From Henricia sp. BOLD:AAB3569 (lineage: Eukaryota; Echinodermata; Asteroidea; Spinulosida; Echinasteridae), in the NCBI GenBank assembly GCA_037783545.1, contig JBBELK010000952.1, forward strand, positions 1 through 64,000: a DNA stretch of 64,000 bases, written 5' to 3'. The translations under genes were made by a program, and so were the position numbers. Of this stretch, positions 50,438 through 62,264 are shown piece after piece; position 1 is the stretch's first letter; every line of letters begins with the position of its first letter. Under the pieces are notes generated by a model that had not been told where the DNA came from, did not search any database, and saw only the letters and a program-made list of their open reading frames with translations.

Positions 50438-53400
50438 GTTTGGGACGGGATTTTGGTCAAAGTGTGGTCCAAACGTCGGCAAATTTGGAGGTCAAAAAAT
50501 ATTCCGACGAACTTCAAATTTTGCATGCTCCAAACACTCTATATTGCGCACTTGTCCTAACAAATTTACAGACTTTCGCCGGGAAATGGCAGAGAAATTT
50601 CAGAGTTTAGAAAAAAAAGGGGTTGGCGCTTCCTGGATGCTCCCGCAACCTGTGGCTGTCTGTACACACCTCTTTGGTGTATTCCTGACTCGTGCGCATG
50701 CTCAGTCCTTCGGACTGTCGTTGACACGGCTCAGTTTGGGACGGGATTTTGGTCAAAGAGTGGTCCAAACGTCGGCAAATTTGGAGGTCAAAAAATATTC
50801 CGACGAACTTCAAATTTTGCATGCTCCAAACACTCTATATTGCGCACTTGTCCTAAAAAATTGACAGACTTTCGCCGGGAAATGGCAGAGAAATTTCAGA
50901 GTTTAGAAAAAAAAGGGGTTGGCGCTTCCGGATGCTCCCGCAACCTGTGGCTGTCTGTACACACCTCTTTGGTGTATTCCTGACTCGTGCGCATGCTCAG
51001 TCTTTCGGACTGTCGTTGACACGGCCCAGTTTGGGACGGGATTTTGGTCAAAGTGTGGTCCAAACGTCGGCAAATTTGGAGGTCAAAAAATATTCCGACG
51101 AACTCCAAATTTTGCATGCTCCAAACACTCTATATTGCGCACTTGTCCTAACAAATTTACAGACTTTCGCCGGGAAATGGCAGAGAAATTTCAGAGTTTA
51201 GAAAAAAAAGGGGTTGGCGCTTCCTGGATGCTCCCGCAACATGTGGCTGTCTGTACACACCTCTTTGGTGTATTCCTGACTCGTGCGCATGCTCAGTCCT
51301 TCGGACTGTCGTTGACACGGCCCAGTTTGGGACGGAATTTTGGTCAAAGTGTGGTCCAAACGTCGGCAAATTTGGAGGTCAAAAAATATTCCGACGAACT
51401 TCAAATTTTGCATGCTCCAAACACTCTATATTGCGCACTTGTCCTAAAAAATTGACAGACTTTCGCCGGGAAATGGCAGAGAAATTTCAGAGTTTAGAAA
51501 AAAAAGGGGTTGGCGCTTCCTGGATGCTCCCGCAACCTGTGGCTGTCTGTACACACCTCTTTGGTGTATTCCTGACTCGTGCGCATGCTCAGTCCTTCGG
51601 ACTGTTGTTGACACGGCCCAGTTTGGGACGGGATTTTGGTCAAAGTGTGGTCCAAACGTCGGCAAATTTGGAGGTCAAAAAATATTCCGACGAACTTCAA
51701 ATTTTGCATGCTCCAAACACTCTATATTGCGCACTTGTCCTAAAAAATTGACAGACTTTCGCCGGGAAATGGCAGAGAAATTTCAGAGTTTAGAAAAAAA
51801 AGGGGTTGGCGCTTCCTGGTTGCTCCCGCAACCTGTGGCTGTCTGCACACACCTCTTTGGTGTATTCCTGACTCGTGCGCATGCTCAGTCCTTCGGACTG
51901 TCTTGACACGGCCCAGTTTGGGACGGGAATTTGGTCAAAGTGTGGTCCAAACGTCGGCAAATTTGGAGGTCAAAAAATATTCCGACGAACTTCAAATTTT
52001 GCATGCTCCAAACGCTCTATATTGCGCACTTGTCCTAAAAAATTGACAGACTTTCGCCGGGAAATGGCAGAGAAATTTCAGAGTTTAGAAAAAAAAGGGG
52101 TTGGCGCTTCCTGGATGCTCCCGCAACCTGTGGCTGTCTGTACACACCTCTTTGGTGTATTCCTGACTCGTGCGCATGCTCAGTCCTTCGGACTGTCGTT
52201 GACACGGCTCAGTTTGGGACGGGATTTTGGTCAAAGAGTGGTCCAAACGTCGGCAAATTTGGAGGTCAAAAAATATTCCGACGAACTTCAAATTTTGCAT
52301 GCTCCAAACACTCTATATTGCGCACTTGTCCTAACAAATTGACAGACTTTCGCCGGGAAATGGCAGAGAAATTTCAGAGTTTAGAAAAAAAAGGGGTTGG
52401 CGCTTCCGGATGCTCCCGCAACCTGTGGCTGTCTGTACACACCTCTTTGGTGTATTCCTGACTCGTGCGCATGCTCAGTCCTTCGGACTGTCGTTGACAC
52501 GGCCCAGTTTGGGACGGAATTTTGGTCAAAGTGTGGTCCAAACGTCGGCAAATTTGGAGGTCAAAAAATATTCCGACGAACTTCAAATTTTGCATGCTCC
52601 AAACACTCTATATTGCGCACTTGTCCTAAAAAATTGACAGACTTTCGCCGGGAAATGGCAGAGAAATTTCAGAGTTTAGAAAAAAAAGGGGTTGGCGCTT
52701 CCTGGATGCTCCCGCAACCTGTGGCTGTCTATACACACCTCTTTGGTGTATTCCTGACTCGTGCGCATGCTCAGTCCTTCGGACTGTCGTTGACACGGCC
52801 CAGTTTGGGACGGGATTTTGGTCAAAGAGTGGTCCAAACGTCGGCAAATTTGGAGGTCAAAAAATATTCCGACGAACTTCAAATTTTGCATGCTCCAAAC
52901 ACTCTATATTGCGCACTTGTCCTAAAAAATTGACAGACTTTCGCCGGAAATGGCAGAGAAATTTCAGAGTTTAGAAAAAAAAGGGGTTGGCGCTTCCGGA
53001 TGCTCCCGCAACCTGTGGCTGTCTGTACACACCTCTTTGGTGTATTCCTGACTCGTGCGCATGCTCAGTCCTTCGGACTGTCGTTGACACGGCCCAGTTT
53101 GGGACGGAATTTTGGTCAAAGTGTGGTCCAAACGTCGGCAAATTTGGAGGTCAAAAAATATTCCGACGAACTTCAAATTTTGCATGCTCCAAACACTCTA
53201 TATTGCGCACTTGTCCTAAAAAATTGATAGACTTTCGCCGGGAAATGGCAGAGAAATTTCAGAGTTTAGAAAAAAAGGGGTTGGCGCTTCCTGGATGCTC
53301 CCGCAACCTGTGGCTGTCTGTACACACCTCTTTGGTGTATTCCTGACTCGTGCGCATGCTCAGTCCTTCGGACTGTCGTTGACACGGCCCAGTTTGGGAC

Positions 53401-55165
53401 GGGATTTTGGTCAAAGTGTGGTCCAAACGTCGGCAAATTTGGAGGTCAAAAAATATTCCGACGAACTTCAAATTTTGCATGCTCCAAACACTCTATATTG
53501 CGCACTTGTCCTAAAAAATTGACAGACTTTCGCCGGGAAATGGCAGAGAAATTTCAGAGTTTAGAAAAAAAAGGGGTTGGCGCTTCCTGGTTGCTCCCGC
53601 AACCTGTGGCTGTCTGCACACACCTCTTTGGTGTATTCCTGACTCGTGCGCATGCTCAGTCCTTCGCACTGTCTTGACACGGCCCAGTTTGGGACGGGAT
53701 TTTGGTCAAAGTGTGGTCCAAACGTCGGCAAATTTGGAGGTCAAAAAATATTCCGACGAACTTCAAATTTTGCATGCTCCAAACGCTCTATATTGCGCAC
53801 TTGTCCTAAAAAATTGACAGACTTTCGCCGGGAAATGGCAGAGAAATTTCAGAGTTTAGAAAAAAAAGGGGTTGGCGCTTCCTGGATGCTCCCGCAACCT
53901 GTGGCTGTCTGTACACACCTCTTTGGTGTATTCCTGACTCGTGCGCATGCTCAGTCCTTCGGACTGTCGTTGACACGGCTCAGTTTGGGACGGGATTTTG
54001 GTCAAAGAGTGGTCCAAACGTCGGCAAATGTGGAGGTCAAAAAATATTCCGACGAACTTCAAATTTTGCATGCTCCAAACACTCTATATTGCGCACTTGT
54101 CCTAAAAAATTGACAGACTTTCGCCGGGAAATGGCAGAGAAATTTCAGAGTTTAGAAAAAAAAGGGGTTGGCGCTTCCTGGATGCTCCCGCAACCTGTGG
54201 CTGTCTGTACACACCTCTTTGGTGTATTCCTGACTCGTGCGCATGCTCAGTCCTTCGGACTGTCGTTGACACGGCTCAGTTTGGGACGGGATTTTGGTCA
54301 AAGAGTGGTCCAAACGTCGGCAAATGTGGAGGTCAAAAAATATTCCGACGAACTTCAAATTTTGCATGCTCCAAACACTCTATATTGCGCACTTGTCCTA
54401 AAAAATTGACAGACTTTCGCCGGGAAATGGCAGAGAAATTTCAGAGTTTAGAAAAAAAAGGGGTTGGCGCTTCCTGGATGCTCCCGCAACCTGTGGCTGT
54501 CTATACACACCTCTTTGGTGTATTCCTGACTCGTGCGCATGCTCAGTCCTTCGGACTGTCGTTGACACGGCCCAGTTTGGGACGGGATTTTGGTCAAAGA
54601 GTGGTCCAAACGTCGGCAAATTTGGAGGTCAAAAAAATATTCCGACGAACTTCAAATTTTGCATGCTCCAAACACTCTATATTGCGCACTTGTCCTAAAA
54701 AATTGACAGACTTTCGCCGGGAAATGGCAGAGAAATTTCAGAGTTTAGAAAAAAAAGGGGTTGGCGCTTCCGGATGCTCCCGCAACCTGTGGCTGTCTGT
54801 ACACACCTCTTTGGTGTATTCCTGACTCGTGCGCATGCTCAGTCCTTCGGACTGTCGTTGACACGGCCCAGTTTGGGACGGAATTTTGGTCAAAGTGTGG
54901 TCCAAACGTCGGCAAATTTGGAGGTCAAAAAATATTCCGACGAACTTCAAATTTTGCATGCTCCAAACACTCTATATTGCGCACTTGTCCTAAAAAATTG
55001 ATAGACTTTCGCCGGGAAATGGCAGAGAAATTTCAGAGTTTAGAAAAAAAGGGGTTGGCGCTTCTTGGATGCTCCCGCAACCTGTGGCTGTCTGTACACA
55101 CCTCTTTGGTGTATTCCTGACTCGTGCGCATGCTCAGTCCTTCGGACTGTCGTTGACACGGCCCA
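50438..55165 (+). repeat. 16-monomer higher-order repeat, copy 2 (M172-M187, 4,728 bp)
   Basis: Monomer starts: 50438, 50734, 51029, 51325, 51621, 51917, 52212, 52507, 52803, 53097, 53392, 53687, 53983, 54279, 54575, 54871. Monomer for monomer it matches copy 1, with the offset creeping from 4,720 to 4,728 bp. By eye, through M186 I find one clear substitution (cgtgtgcatg near 47744 against cgtgcgcatg) and about ten one-base run-length differences. The last monomer leaves the copy 1 pattern (ttgatagac, cttcttggatgc). Confidence 0.9.
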
Positions 55166-57530
55166 GTTTGGGACGGGATTTTGGTCAAAGTGTGGTCCAA
55201 ACGTCGGCAAATTTGGAGGTCAAAAAATATTCCGACGAACTTCAAATTTTGCATGCTCCAAACACTCTATATTGCGCACTTGTCCTAAAAAATTGACAGA
55301 CTTTCGCCGGGAAATGGCAGAGAAATTTCAGAGTTTAGAAAAAAAAGGGGTTGGCGCTTCCTGGTTGCTCCCGCAACCTGTGGCTGTCTGCACACACCTC
55401 TTTGGTGTATTCCTGACTCGTGCGCATGCTCAGTCCTTCGGACTGTCTTGACACGGCCCAGTTTGGGACGGGATTTTGGTCAAAGTGTGGTCCAAACGTC
55501 GGCAAATTTGGAGGTCAAAAAATATTCCGACGAACTTCAAATTTTGCATGCTCCAAACGCTCTATATTGCGCACTTGTCCTAAAAAATTGACAGACTTTC
55601 GCCGGGAAATGGCAGAGAAATTTCAGAGTTTAGAAAAAAAAGGGGTTGGCGCTTCCTGGATGCTCCCGCAACCTGTGGCTGTCTGTACACACCTCTTTGG
55701 TGTATTCCTGACTCGTGCGCATGCTCAGTCCTTCGGACTGTCGTTGACACGGCTCAGTTTGGGACGGGATTTTGGTCAAAGAGTGGTCCAAACGTCGGCA
55801 AATTTGGAGGTCAAAAAATATTCCGACGAACTTCAAATTTTGCATGCTCCAAACACTCTATATTGCGCACTTGTCCTAAAAAATTGACAGACTTTCGCCG
55901 GGAAATGGCAGAGAAATTTCAGAGTTTAGAAAAAAAAGGGGTTGGCGCTTCCGGATGCTCCCGCAACCTGTGGCTGTCTGTACACACCTCTTTGGTGTAT
56001 TCCTGACTCGTGCGCATGCTCAGTCTTTCGGACTGTCGTTGACACGGCCCAGTTTGGGACGGGATTTTGGTCAAAGTGTGGTCCAAACGTCGGCAAATTT
56101 GGAGGTCAAAAAATATTCCGACGAACTTCAAATTTTGCATGCTCCAAACACTCTATATTGCGCACTTGTCCTAACAAATTTACAGACTTTCGCCGGGAAA
56201 TGGCAGAGAAATTTCAGAGTTTAGAAAAAAAAGGGGTTGGCGCTTCCTGGATGCTCCCGCAACATGTGGCTGTCTGTACACACCTCTTTGGTGTATTCCT
56301 GACTCGTGCGCATGCTCAGTCCTTCGGACTGTCGTTGACACGGCCCAGTTTGGGACGGAATTTTGGTCAAAGTGTGGTCCAAACGTCGGCAAATTTGGAG
56401 GTCAAAAAATATTCCGACGAACTTCAAATTTTGCATGCTCCAAACACTCTATATTGCGCACTTGTCCTAAAAAATTGACAGACTTTCGCCGGGAAATGGC
56501 AGAGAAATTTCAGAGTTTAGAAAAAAAAGGGGTTGGCGCTTCCTGGATGCTCCCGCAACCTGTGGCTGTCTATACACACCTCTTTGGTGTATTCATGACT
56601 CGTGCGCATGCTCAGTCCTTCGGACTGTCGTTGACACGGCCCAGTTTGGGACGGGATTTTGGTCAAAGAGTGGTCCAAACGTCGGCAAATTTGGAGGTCA
56701 AAAAATATTCCGACGAACTTCAAATTTTGCATGCTCCAAACACTCTATATTGCGCACTTGTCCTAAAAAATTGACAGACTTTCGCCGGGAAATGGCAGAG
56801 AAATTTCAGAGTTTAGAAAAAAAAGGGGTTGGCGCTTCCGGATGCTCCCGCAACCTGTGGCTGTCTGTACACACCTCTTTGGTGTATTCCTGACTCGTGC
56901 GCATGCTCAGTCCTTCGGACTGTCGTTGACACGGCCCAGTTTGGGACGGAATTTTGGTCAAAGTGTGGTCCAAACGTCGGCAAATTTGGAGGTCAAAAAA
57001 TATTCCGACGAACTTCAAATTTTGCATGCTCCAAACACTCTATATTGCGCACTTGTCCTAAAAAATTGATAGACTTTCGCCGGGAAATGGCAGAGAAATT
57101 TCAGAGTTTAGAAAAAAAAGGGGTTGGCGCTTCCTGGATGCTCCCGCAACCTGTGGCTGTCTGTACACACCTCTTTGGTGTATTCCTGACTCGTGCGCAT
57201 GCTCAGTCCTTCGGACTGTCGTTGACACGGCCCAGTTTGGGACGGGATTTTGGTCAAAGTGTGGTCCAAACGTCGGCAAATTTGGAGGTCAAAAAATATT
57301 CCGACGAACTTCAAATTTTGCATGCTCCAAACACTCTATATTGCGCACTTGTCCTAAAAAATTGACAGACTTTCGCCGGGAAATGGAAGAGAAATTTCAG
57401 AGTTTAGAAAAAAAAGGGGTTGGCGCTTCCTGGATGCTCCCGCAACCTGTGGCTGTCTGTACACACCTCTTTGGTGTATTCCTGACTCGTGCGCATGCTT
57501 AGTCCTTCGGACTGTCGTTGACGCGGCCCA
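55166..57530 (+). repeat. Shuffled third part of the 16-monomer unit (M188-M195)
   Basis: Monomer starts: 55166, 55461, 55757, 56052, 56348, 56644, 56939, 57235. From 55461 the monomers are, in 16-mer terms, kinds 6, 7, 3, 4, 9 or 15, 10 and 11: ctgtcttgac/caaacgctcta; cggctcag with caaagagtgg; cagtctttcgg with taacaaatttacag; gcaacatgtgg with gggacggaatt; ctgtctatacac with attcatgac; gggacggaatt with ttgatagac; consensus-like. Internal deletion or exchange of the 16-mer explains this order. Confidence 0.75.
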
Positions 57531-59306
57531 GTTTGGGACGGGATTTTGGTTAAAGTGTGGTCCAAACATCGGCAAATTTGGAGGTCAAAAAATATTCCGA
57601 CGAACTTCAAATTTTGCATGCTCCAAACACTCTATATTGCGCACTTTTCCTAAAAAATTGACAGACTTTCGCCTGGAAATGGCAGAGAAATTTCAGAGTT
57701 TAGAAAAAAAAGGGGTTGGCGCTTCCTGGATGCTCCCGCAACCTGTGGCTGTCTGTACACACCTCGTTGGTGTATTCCTGACTCGTGCGCATGCCCAGTC
57801 CTTCGGACTGTCGTTGACACGGCCCAGTTTGGGACGGGATTTTGGTCAAAGTGTGGTCCAAACGTCGGCAAATTTGGAGGTCAAACAATATTCCGACGAA
57901 CTTCAAATTTTGCATGCTCCAAACACTCTATATTGCGCACTTGTCCTAAAAAATTGACAGACTTTCGCCGGGAAATGGCAGAGAAATTTCAGAGTTTAGA
58001 AAAAAAAGGGGTTGGCACTTCCTGGATGCTCCCGCAACCTGTGGCTGTCTGTACACACCTCTTTGGTGTATTCCTGACTCGTGCGCATGCTCAGTCCTTC
58101 GGACTGTCGTTGACGCGGCCCAGTTTGGGACGGGATTTTGGTCAAAGTGTGGTCCAAACGTCGGCAAATTTGGAGGTCAAAAAATATTCCGACGAACTTC
58201 AAATTTTGCATGCTCCAAACACTCTATATTGCGCACTTTTCCTAAAAAATTGACAGACTTTCGCATGGAAATGGCAGAGAAATTTCAGAGTTTAGAAAAA
58301 AAAGGGTTGGCGCTTCCTGGATGCTCCCGCAACCTGTGGCTGTCTGTACACACCTCGTTGGTGTATTCCTGACTCGTGCGCATGCCCAGTCCTTCGGACT
58401 GTCGTTGACACGGCCCAGTTTGGGACGGGATTTTGGTCAAAGTGTGGTCCAAACGTCGGCAAATTTGGAGGTCAAACAATATTCCGACGAACTTCAAATT
58501 TTGCATGCTCCAAACACTCTATATTGCGCACTTGTCCTAAAAAATTGACAGACTTTCGCCGGGAAATGGCAGAGAAATTTCAGAGTTTAGAAAAAAAAGG
58601 GGTTGGCACTTCCTGGATGCTCCCGCAACCTGTGGCTGTCTGTACACACCTCTTTGGTGTATTCCTGACTCGTGCGCATGCTCAGTCCTTCGGACTGTCG
58701 TTGACGCGGCCCAGTTTGGGACGGGATTTTGGTCAAAGTGTGGTCCAAACGTCGGCAAATTTGGAGGTCAAAAAATATTCCGACGAACTTCAAATTTTGC
58801 ATGCTCCAAACACTCTATATTGCGCACTTGTCCTAAAAAATTGACAGACTTTCGCCGGGAAATGGCAGAGAAATTTCAGAGTTTAGAAAAAAAAGGGGTT
58901 GGCACTTCCTGGATGCTCCCGCAACCTGTGGCTGTCTGTACACACCTCTTTGGTGTATTCCTGACTCGTGCGCATGCTCAGTCCTTCGGACTGTCGTTGA
59001 CGCGGCCCAGTTTGGGACGGGATTTTGGTCAAAGTGTGGTCCAAACGTCGGCAAATTTGGAGGTCAAAAAATATTCCGACGAACTTCAAATTTTGCATGC
59101 TCCAAACACTCTATATTGCGCACTTGTCCTAAAAAATTGACAGACTTTCGCCGGGAAATGGCAGAGAAATTTCAGAGTTTAGAAAAAAAAAGGGGTTGGC
59201 GCTTCCTGGATGCTCCCGCAACCTGTGGCTGTCTGTACACACCTCTTTGGTGTATTCCTGACTCGTGCGCATGCTCAGTCCTTCGGACTGTCGTTGACGC
59301 GGCCCA
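57531..59306 (+). repeat. Block D, first part, monomers M196-M201
   Basis: Monomer starts: 57531, 57827, 58123, 58418, 58714, 59010. It is marked by gttgacgcggccc, gcacttttcc, ccaaacatcgg, cacctcgttggtg with gcatgcccagtcc, gtcaaacaatatt and ggttggcacttcc. M197-M198 and M199-M200 are a two-monomer duplication (591 bp). M200 and M201 appear identical over about 58524-58819 against 58820-59115 (296 bp offset). The boundary with block C is sharp, at aaatggaagag near 57383. Confidence 0.8.
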
Positions 59307-60784
59307 GTTTGGGACGGGATTTTGGTCAAAGTGTGGTCCAAACGTCGGCAAATTTGGAAATCAAAAAATATTCCGACGAACTTCAAATTTTGCATGCTCC
59401 AAACACTCTATATTGCGCACTTGTCCTAAAAAATTGACAGACTTTCGCCCGGAAATGGCAGAGAAATTTCAGAGTTTAGAAAAAAAAGGGGTTGGCGCTT
59501 CCTGGATGCTCCCGCAACCTGTGGCTGTCTGTACACACCTCTTTGGTGTATTCCTGACTCGTGCGCATGCTCAGTCCTTCGGACTGTCGTTGACACGGCC
59601 CAGTTTGGGACGGGATTTTCGTCAAAGTTTGGTCCAAACGTCGGCAAATTTGGAGGTCAAAAAATATTCCGACGAACTTCAAATTTTGCATGCTCCAAAC
59701 ACTCTATATTGCGCACTTGTCCTAAAAAATTGACAGACTTTCGCCGGGAAATGGAAGAGAAATTTCAGAGTTTAGAAAAAAAAGGGGTTGGCGCTTCCTG
59801 GATGCTCCCGCAACCTGTGGCTGTCTGTACACACCTCTTTGGTGTATTCCTGACTCGTGCGCATGCTCAGTCCTTCGGACTGTCGTTGACACGGCCCAGT
59901 TTGGGACGGGATTTTGGTCAAAGTGTGGTCCAAACGTCGGCAAATTTGGAGGTCAAAAAATATTCCGACGAACTTCAAATTTTGCATGCTCCAAACACTC
60001 TATATTGCGCACTTGTCCTAAAAAAATGACATACTTTCGCCGGGAAATGGCAGAGAAATTTCAGAGTTTAGAAAAAAAAGGGGTTGGCGCTTCCTGGATG
60101 CTCCCGCAACCTGTGGCTGTCTGTACACACCTCTTTGGTGTATTCCTGACTCGTGCGCATGCTCAGTCCTTCGGACTGTCGTTGACGCGGCCCAGTTTGG
60201 GACGGGATTTTGGTCAAAGTGTGGTCCAAACATCGGCAAATTTGGAGGTCAAAAAATATTCCGACGAACTTCAAATTTTGCATGCTCCAAACACTCTATA
60301 TTGCGCACTTTTCCTAAAAAATTGACAGACTTTCGCCGGGAAATGGCAGAGAAATTTCAGAGTTTAGAAAAAAAGGGGTTGGCGCTTCCTGGATGCTCCC
60401 GCAACCTGTGGCTGTCTGTACACACCTCTTTGGTGTATTCCTGACTCGTGCGCATGCTCAGTCCTTCGGACTGTCTTGACACGGCCCAGTTTGGGACGGG
60501 ATTTTGGTCAAAGTGTGGTCCAAACGTCGGCAAATTTGGAGGTCAAAAAATATTCCGACGAACTTCAAATTTTGCATGCTCCAAACGCTCTATATTGCGC
60601 ACTTGTCCTAAAAAATTGACAGACTTTCGCCGGGAAATGGCAGAGAAATTTCAGAGTTTAGAAAAAAAAGGGGTTGGCGCTTCCTGGATGCTCCCGCAAC
60701 CTGTGGCTGTCTGTACACACCTCTTTGGTGTATTCCTGACTCGTGCGCATGCTCAGTCCTTCGGACTGTCGTTGACGCGGCCCA
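59307..60784 (+). repeat. Five-monomer higher-order repeat, copy 1 (M202-M206, 1,478 bp)
   Basis: Starts: 59307, 59603, 59899, 60195, 60489. Markers in order: ggaaatcaaaaaat with cgcccggaaatgg; gattttcgtcaaagtttgg; aaatggaagag; aaaaaaatgacatac; ccaaacatcgg with gcacttttcc; then a C-type ctgtcttgacac/caaacgctcta monomer. The unit mixes block D and block C monomer kinds. Confidence 0.88.
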
Positions 60785-62264
60785 GTTTGGGACGGGATTT
60801 TGGTCAAAGTGTGGTCCAAACGTCGGCAAATTTGGAAATCAAAAAATATTCCGACGAACTTCAAATTTTGCATGCTCCAAACACTCTATATTGCGCACTT
60901 GTCCTAAAAAATTGACAGACTTTCGCCCGGAAATGGCAGAGAAATTTCAGAGTTTAGAAAAAAAAGGGGTTGGCGCTTCCTGGATGCTCCCGCAACCTGT
61001 GGCTGTCTGTACACACCTCTTTGGTGTATTCCTGACTCGTGCGCATGCTCAGTCCTTCGGACTGTCGTTGACACGGCCCAGTTTGGGACGGGATTTTCGT
61101 CAAAGTTTGGTCCAAACGTCGGCAAATTTGGAGGTCAAAAAATATTCCGACGAACATCAAATTGTGCATGCTCCAAACACTCTATATTGCGCACTTGTCC
61201 TAAAAAATTGACAGACTTTCGCCGGGAAATGGAAGAGAAATTTCAGAGTTTAGAAAAAAAAGGGGTTGGCGCTTCCTGGATGCTCCCGCAACCTGTGGCT
61301 GTCTGTACACACCTCTTTGGTGTATTCCTGACTCGTGCGCATGCTCAGTCCTTCGGACTGTCGTTGACACGGCCCAGTTTGGGACGGGATTTTGGTCAAA
61401 GTGTGGTCCAAACGTCGGCAAATTTGGAGGTCAAAAAATATTCCGACGAACTTCAAATTTTGCATGCTCCAAACACTCTATATTGCGCACTTGTCCTAAA
61501 AAAATGACATACTTTCGCCGGGAAATGGCAGAGAAATTTCAGAGTTTAGAAAAAAAAGGGGTTGGCGCTTCCTGGATGCTCCCGCAACCTGTGGCTGTCT
61601 GTACACACCTCTTTGGTGTATTCCTGACTCGTGCGCATGCTCAGTCCTTCGGACTGTCGTTGACGCGGCCCAGTTTGGGACGGGATTTTGGTCAAAGTGT
61701 GGTCCAAACATCGGCAAATTTGGAGGTCAAAAAATATTCCGACGAACTTCAAATTTTGCATGCTCCAAACACTCTATATTGCGCACTTTTCCTAAAAAAT
61801 TGACAGACTTTCGCCGGGAAATGGCAGAGAAATTTCAGAGTTTAGAAAAAAAGGGGTTGTCGCTTCCTGGATGCTCCCGCAACCTGTGGCTGTCTGTACA
61901 CACCTCTTTGGTGTATTCCTGACTCGTGCGCATGCTCAGTCCTTCGGACTGTCTTGACACGGCCCAGTTTGGGACGGGATTTTGGTCAAAGTGTGGTCCA
62001 AACGTCGGCAAATTTGGAGGTCAAAAAATATATTTCGACGAACTTCAAATTTTGCATGCTCCAAACGCTCTATATTGCGCACTTGTCCTAAAAAATTGAC
62101 AGACTTTCGCCGGGAAATGGCAGAGAAATTTCAGAGTTTAGAAAAAAAAGGGGTTGGCGCTTCCTGGATGCTCCCGCAACCTGTGGCTGTCTGTACACAC
62201 CTCTTTGGTGTATTCCTGACTCGTGCGCATGCTCAGTCCTTCGGACTGTCGTTGACACGGCTCA
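60785..62264 (+). repeat. Five-monomer higher-order repeat, copy 2 (M207-M211)
   Basis: Starts: 60785, 61081, 61377, 61673, 61967. Same order as copy 1 at 1,478 bp. Differences seen: cgaacatcaaattgtgc near 61150, ggggttgtcgc near 61856, and a two-base insertion plus substitution giving aatatatttcgacg near 62026. The last monomer passes directly into C-type sequence. Confidence 0.88.
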
